Positions 60,252 to 64,000 of a stretch of DNA of 64,000 nt are shown piece after piece. The position numbers and the translations under genes are program-made. Under the pieces are notes generated by a model. It did not search any database. It was not told the DNA's origin and saw only the letters and a list, made by a program, of their open reading frames with translations. The number at the start of each line of letters is the position of its first letter. Position 1 is the first letter of the stretch. Source of the stretch: Phycisphaerae bacterium (GTDB lineage Bacteria; Planctomycetota; Phycisphaerae; Sedimentisphaerales; Anaerobacaceae); the NCBI GenBank assembly GCA_030601745.1, contig JAUWBI010000006.1, positions 1 through 64,000 of the forward strand, given 5' to 3'.

Positions 60252-62396
60252 TCAATTTACATTCGAAACCAGAGCGCCGGCTTGAATCAATTTGCTCTTA
60301 ACAACCAGAACGCCAACTGCCAGCTGCGGGTCAGCAGCAAGGGTTTCCTCGACCGTATGTTTTTTCAGCGCTGCGCCGCTATTGTCGTGGTCGGCCCTAA
60401 CCAGCACGTCATTATCCCTCTGGATATCAATCATTTTCCTGAGCTCATCGGTCCTCAATTTGATTTCGATATCCGGCCCGATGCCCCAATCCTTTCTGCC
60501 TTGTTTTTTCATCGCCTCCCGGCTTTTAACTATTTGGTCGGAAGGTAAATGATAATAAGCCATCGTATATTTCAGTTGCGCTCCCCCGTCTGGATAGTGC
60601 GTTATCCCCTGCACGCTGCCTTTGCCGTGGGTCCTTGCGCCGACCAAAATTGCCCGGTTATGTTTCGGGTCTTGCAGCGCCCCCGCCACTATCTCCGAAG
60701 CGCTCGCCGAGCTGGAATTAATCAGTATAACAAGCGGATAATTCGGGTGCGTCCCCTTCTTGTGTGCCGATGCATAAGTCGACGACAGCCACGACCGCGG
60801 ACGAGTAATGACTATCAGTTCTTCTTTAGAGAGGAATTTATCGGCCACCGCAATGGCACTATCTAAAAACCCGCCCGAATTGAATCGCAAATCCAGAATC
60901 AATCCCTTCAACCCTTCTGACTCAAGGCTGGCCAGTGCTTTTTCTAAGTCCGAAGCCGTCTCTGCGGAAAAACCGGTAATGCGGACATAACCGATTTTGT
61001 TCTTCTCATCAATCATATACAGCCAGCGCCCTGATTCGGTCCTTTGCCAGCCGCGAATTGTCGGAACAATTATCTTCGCTCTGGTTATAGTAATATCCAT
61101 GGTTCCCTCCTCGCCGGAACGTCTTATCGTCAATGTTACTTGTGTGCCCGCCTGACCGGTAATCTTGCGGACCGCACAGGTAAGGGTCATGTCCTTCGTT
61201 TCAACACCGTCCGCAGCTTCTATCACATCTCCGGCATCAAGACCGGAGTTGTACGCCGGCGTATCAGGCAAAAGACTCGTTACCGTCAACAGCCCTTTTC
61301 GTTTCGAAATCTCTATCCCGATACCCGTAAACTCATTGGTCATCATCTTCTCAAAATCCCGCACCTGCCTGGGCCAAACCATAACCGTATAAGGGTCAAG
61401 TGCAGACAATGCAGCTTCTGAAAACTGCGCAATCAGTACCGGGCGGGGAAATTGGACGGTTGTTGTGTTCAGTGCCAGGACTTTTTCAAAAACATCCATA
61501 AACTCATCTTTACTTACACCCTTGGGCGAACGCTCTACTTCACCCAGAACCGCTGACAGAGCCGCCGACCAGGCCGATAGAGATTTTCGATCTTCAATCA
61601 TCAATTCGAAATCGTCCATCGGAAATTTCATCACCTCGCCCAGCAGCTCGCAGCGCCTGATGGCCTTCGTCGCCATTTGACGATAATCAATAATGCTGAC
61701 GTAATTGGATTTCAAGGCACTAATCGCCCGAACAAACATCTCTTTCTTCACCCCTTCGTAACGCTCCTCGCGGGTCTCACAGGGGCTGTCTTGAAAAGAC
61801 GCTACTATACTGGCCTTGTCCAGAAGCCGCTCGGCATAATCCGAATACGCCTCATTGTCCGGCTCGATTACCTGCAGCCAATAGTAGCAATTTATGTAGG
61901 CATCGAGCCATTTCCCTTCTGACTCGAACTCGAGCGCGCTGTCCATCGCTTGTTGAAAAACCTGCTTTACGAACGACTCAGACAGAAGCTGCTCTCTTTG
62001 TGCATCATCCGCAAACTCGCACGCCCTGGAAATAACCGAAAACACCGCAGGAATATCGTTTACATCGTTGGTATCCGCTTCGGCTCGGAACTTTTCCAGC
62101 TCAGCTAATTGTTCTTCGTAAGCGGCCTTTCGAGCTGACTGACGCCGTTGATTTATATCCTTGTATTCCTGGACAATCTTCGCTAACCGACCAAGCCATG
62201 AACGCTCACCTATCAGTTCATCGGCAGCGTCGAATTGACCCCGGCAAATTAACTCACAAGCCGTTTCAACGACGTTGGCTTGCACCCTGCTTGTTGTTGG
62301 CAGGGGTTCAACGGCCGTTGACTGGGCCGCAATTCCATAACCAGCACACAAAAACACAATTACCGTCAAACTGATTAGGTATCTCATATTTCGCAT
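60252..62396 (-). CDS. S41-family C-terminal processing protease (CtpA-like)
   Basis: An exported protease of about 714 residues from the ATG at 62396; further in-frame Met codons lie at 62387 and 62450. The signal peptide (YLISLTVIVFLCAGYGIAA) precedes a long helical N-terminal region (about 40-330). A PDZ domain follows (FTGIGIEISKRKGLLTVTSLL...AGDVIEAADGVE). The S41 catalytic domain has LKGLILDLRFNSGGFLD, the nucleophile region INSSSASASEIVAGALQD and the base Lys in THGKGSVQG. It trims or degrades envelope proteins. It lies downstream of fba across a tandem-repeat spacer and 25 bases before lysS. Confidence 0.92.
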   Translation of the reverse strand: MRNMRYLISLTVIVFLCAGYGIAAQSTAVEPLPTTSRVQANVVETACELICRGQFDAADELIGERSWLGRLAKIVQEYKDINQRRQSARKAAYEEQLAELEKFRAEADTNDVNDIPAVFSVISRACEFADDAQREQLLSESFVKQVFQQAMDSALEFESEGKWLDAYINCYYWLQVIEPDNEAYSDYAERLLDKASIVASFQDSPCETREERYEGVKKEMFVRAISALKSNYVSIIDYRQMATKAIRRCELLGEVMKFPMDDFELMIEDRKSLSAWSAALSAVLGEVERSPKGVSKDEFMDVFEKVLALNTTTVQFPRPVLIAQFSEAALSALDPYTVMVWPRQVRDFEKMMTNEFTGIGIEISKRKGLLTVTSLLPDTPAYNSGLDAGDVIEAADGVETKDMTLTCAVRKITGQAGTQVTLTIRRSGEEGTMDITITRAKIIVPTIRGWQRTESGRWLYMIDEKNKIGYVRITGFSAETASDLEKALASLESEGLKGLILDLRFNSGGFLDSAIAVADKFLSKEELIVITRPRSWLSSTYASAHKKGTHPNYPLVILINSSSASASEIVAGALQDPKHNRAILVGARTHGKGSVQGITHYPDGGAQLKYTMAYYHLPSDQIVKSREAMKKQGRKDWGIGPDIEIKLRTDELRKMIDIQRDNDVLVRADHDNSGAALKKHTVEETLAADPQLAVGVLVVKSKLIQAGALVSNVN

Positions 62397-62466
62397 CTCT
62401 TGATTCGTATCTTGTAGTTCGTAAACCATCTCCCGTGACCCGTATGCCAAACGAGAGACGAGCCAC

Positions 62467-62641
62467 GAGCATCAAATATCGAGTATCGAGCATCGAGCAT
62501 CAAGTATCGAGCATCAAGTATCGAGCATCGAGCATCGAGTATCGAGTATCGAGTATCGAGTATCGAGCATCGAGTATCGAGCATCGAGTATCGAGCATCG
62601 AGTATCGAGTATCGAGCATCGAGCATCGAGCATCGAGTATC
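62467..62641. repeat. Heptanucleotide tandem array, 25 copies of GAGYATC
   Basis: 175 bases divide exactly into 25 seven-base units: GAGCATC or GAGTATC, plus two AAGTATC and one AAATATC variants near the left end. The array stops 4 bases after the fba stop codon (plus coordinates 62646-62648). Because 7 is prime to 3, every frame reads a heptad peptide, and spurious ORFs cover both strands. Confidence 0.95.
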
Positions 62642-62645
62642 GAGC

Positions 62646-63590
62646 CTACATACACTCAGCTGCTTTTCCCGCACAACCTAAAACGTGCAGCTTATGTTTA
62701 ACCATATCTTTAATAGCTTCTCTACCCGGGCCGAGGTATTTACGCGGGTCAAACTCACCGGGATTTTCGGCAAAAACCTGCCTGATTTTGGCCGTCAGAG
62801 CCAGACGCAAATCCGTATCTATATTGACCTTGCAGATTGCCATCTTTGCCGCCTTACTGACAGACTCTTCCGGCACACCCATCGCATTCGGCATATCACC
62901 GCCGTATTTGTTAATAAGGTCGACGAATTCCTTTAACACACTGCTCGAACCGTGCATAACCAGCGGAAATCCGGGCAGTCTGTCACTTATCTCTTGTATC
63001 ACATCGAAAGCCAGCTTCGGCTCAGTTTTGAACTTGTATGCACCGTGGCTCGTCCCGCAAGCAACCGCCAGAGAATCGCAGCCGCTTTTCTCAACAAACT
63101 CTACCACCTGGTCGGGGTCGGCCACGTGCTTGCTCACATCTTCGACACCAACCACGTCTTCTTCAATTCCGCCTAACTGACCCAGCTCAGCTTCGACCAC
63201 GACGCCCCTGGCGTGTGCATATTCAACCACCTCACTGGTAACTCTAATGTTTTCTTCAAACGGCCGTTTTGAAGCATCTATCATTACCGAAGTAAAGCCG
63301 TCATCAACAAATTGTTTGCACGTCTCAAAGGTATCACCGTGGTCAAGGTTTATGGCGATAGGAATATCAGGATTTTCCTCAACCACCACATTGATAATCG
63401 CCTTCAAATAGCTGATACTCGCATAAGCACGGGCGCCTCGGGACACCTGAAGAATAAGCGGGGCCTTCTCTTCGGCTACAGCACCTATTATACCCTGTGT
63501 GATTTCCATATTATTCACGTTGAACGCACCAACTGCATAGCCGCCTCGCAGGGCCATCTCGAACATATTTTTGGTATTAACCAACGCCAT
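62646..63590 (-). CDS. fba: Class II fructose-bisphosphate aldolase
   Basis: A 314-residue zinc-dependent aldolase of glycolysis and gluconeogenesis. It shows YAVGAFNVNNMEI, INLDHGDTFETCKQFVDDGFTSVMIDAS (zinc His, catalytic Asp), VEAELGQLGG, LAVACGTSHGAYK, LVMHGSSSV and CKVNIDTDLRLALTA. The ATG at 63590 has AGGAG six bases upstream; the open frame extends another 33 codons but lacks support. The stop abuts the heptanucleotide array. Confidence 0.97.
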   Translation of the reverse strand: MALVNTKNMFEMALRGGYAVGAFNVNNMEITQGIIGAVAEEKAPLILQVSRGARAYASISYLKAIINVVVEENPDIPIAINLDHGDTFETCKQFVDDGFTSVMIDASKRPFEENIRVTSEVVEYAHARGVVVEAELGQLGGIEEDVVGVEDVSKHVADPDQVVEFVEKSGCDSLAVACGTSHGAYKFKTEPKLAFDVIQEISDRLPGFPLVMHGSSSVLKEFVDLINKYGGDMPNAMGVPEESVSKAAKMAICKVNIDTDLRLALTAKIRQVFAENPGEFDPRKYLGPGREAIKDMVKHKLHVLGCAGKAAECM

Positions 63591-63692
63591 AGTGCTCTCC
63601 TTTGTCAATTCACCATTTTCTATTTCGTATTTACTATATCTGCCGATTCTTGCTGTAACTTTTGCCTTATGTTCTTCTCTTCTTATCAATAA

Positions 63693-64000
63693 TCAATCGT
63701 AACCGCCCGGCCCCACATACCTTCTCGGCCCAATCGCCAGTTCCGGAATACCCTGGGGCCATATACTAAATACAATTGAATGTCTGTCCAGAGACTCATC
63801 CGCACTGTACGTAATACCACAATAAACCCTGTGATAACGCCTTATAAGAGTTATATCACTTCGTATACTTGCTCCGTAGTCAAAATCATACTGCGCAGAA
63901 TATACAACCGTATATCGCGGGTCAAGTACGTAAGTCGCCGCAAAAGTAAACGCATTCGAACCTTTTTCGTCCAGAACCTCAACCCGCCGCAAATATCTGC
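63693..64000 (-). CDS. C-terminal part of an LptD-like outer-membrane beta-barrel protein (cut by window edge)
   Basis: Only the last 100 or so residues are in the window; the gene continues beyond base 64000. Alternating beta-strand pattern (TVVYSAQYDFDYGASIRSDI, RVYCGITYSADESLDRHSIVFSI) and the ending WPQGIPELAIGPRRYVG resemble C-terminal strands of LPS-assembly LptD proteins as found in Planctomycetes. The identification is moderate because most of the protein is outside. It agrees with the LolCDE-like genes nearby in pointing to an outer membrane. Confidence 0.5.
   Translation of the reverse strand, partial: RYLRRVEVLDEKGSNAFTFAATYVLDPRYTVVYSAQYDFDYGASIRSDITLIRRYHRVYCGITYSADESLDRHSIVFSIWPQGIPELAIGPRRYVGPGGYD

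Noticed and set aside
62467-62641. CRISPR array
   Set aside because: The units are seven bases with no unique spacers, and no cas genes are present.
62384-62701. Heptad-repeat ORFs on both strands over the GAGYATC array
   Set aside because: A 7-base repeat keeps all frames open; the peptides are a by-product of the array.

Overview
The window looks like a chromosomal segment of a Planctomycetota bacterium, most likely a member of the Phycisphaerae/Sedimentisphaerales group. This is inferred from family content, not from an alignment. The supporting features are a secreted beta-helix protein ending in a dockerin-like double repeat, a formylglycine sulfatase with a twin-arginine leader, many secreted glycoside hydrolases, DUF1844 and DUF4870 proteins, MJ0042-like zinc ribbons fused to membrane domains, LolCDE-like and LptD-like envelope genes, and frequent TTG/GTG starts. 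Spacers are crowded with short dispersed repeats. The only stable RNA genes seen are one tRNA-Lys(CTT) and a large-type signal recognition particle RNA.

Layout. 0.4-3.1 kb: an AT-rich restriction-modification operon (zinc-ribbon protein, Dam/DpnM-like methylase, MutH/Sau3AI-like endonuclease, second methylase) behind a strong promoter. 3.1-9.8 kb: an acidic low-complexity protein, a PQQ-type propeller protein, SRP RNA, a secreted TIM-barrel protein, tRNA-Lys, a LOG-family protein and a secreted protein of unknown function. 9.9-11.3 kb: hisD. 11.3-20.8 kb (minus strand): a compact housekeeping run gltX - membrane protein - pfkB - thpR - recA - alaS - two paralogous membrane proteins. 20.9-23.9 kb (plus strand): a toxin-antitoxin island (MNT nucleotidyltransferase, PIN/antitoxin pair, HEPN and MNT remnants) followed by glnS. 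24-29 kb (minus): TauE/SafE exporter, trpC, DUF1844, smpB, sulfatase and DUF4870.

29.2-38 kb is a polysaccharide-degradation locus (GH127, GH99-like, DUF5010-like and another secreted TIM-barrel protein, plus a pterin-binding methyltransferase). It is interrupted by a 586-bp spacer carrying a cluster of DnaA-box-like 9-mers. 38-45.3 kb: ThiD2-ThiE fusion, membrane sulfatase/phosphotransferase, DUF2339 membrane protein and GH130. 45.6-47.1 kb: the dockerin-tailed beta-helix protein. 47.3-53.7 kb: a four-gene catabolic operon (large secreted protein, SSS symporter, DapA/NanA-type lyase, UroD-like protein). 54-64 kb: ilvE, a LolD/LolC/LolE-type ABC exporter, lysS, an S41 protease, a 25-copy heptanucleotide tandem repeat, fba and the 3' end of an LptD-like gene cut by the window edge.

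The most unusual points are the decayed MNT/HEPN-PIN toxin-antitoxin island flanked by a 27-bp promoter-like repeat, the MutH-like endonuclease with Asn in place of a metal-binding Asp, the DnaA-box cluster, a hidden 56-codon secreted ORF overlapping the GH127 stop, a dispersed repeat that supplies the N-terminus of LysRS, and the heptanucleotide array that abuts the fba stop codon.
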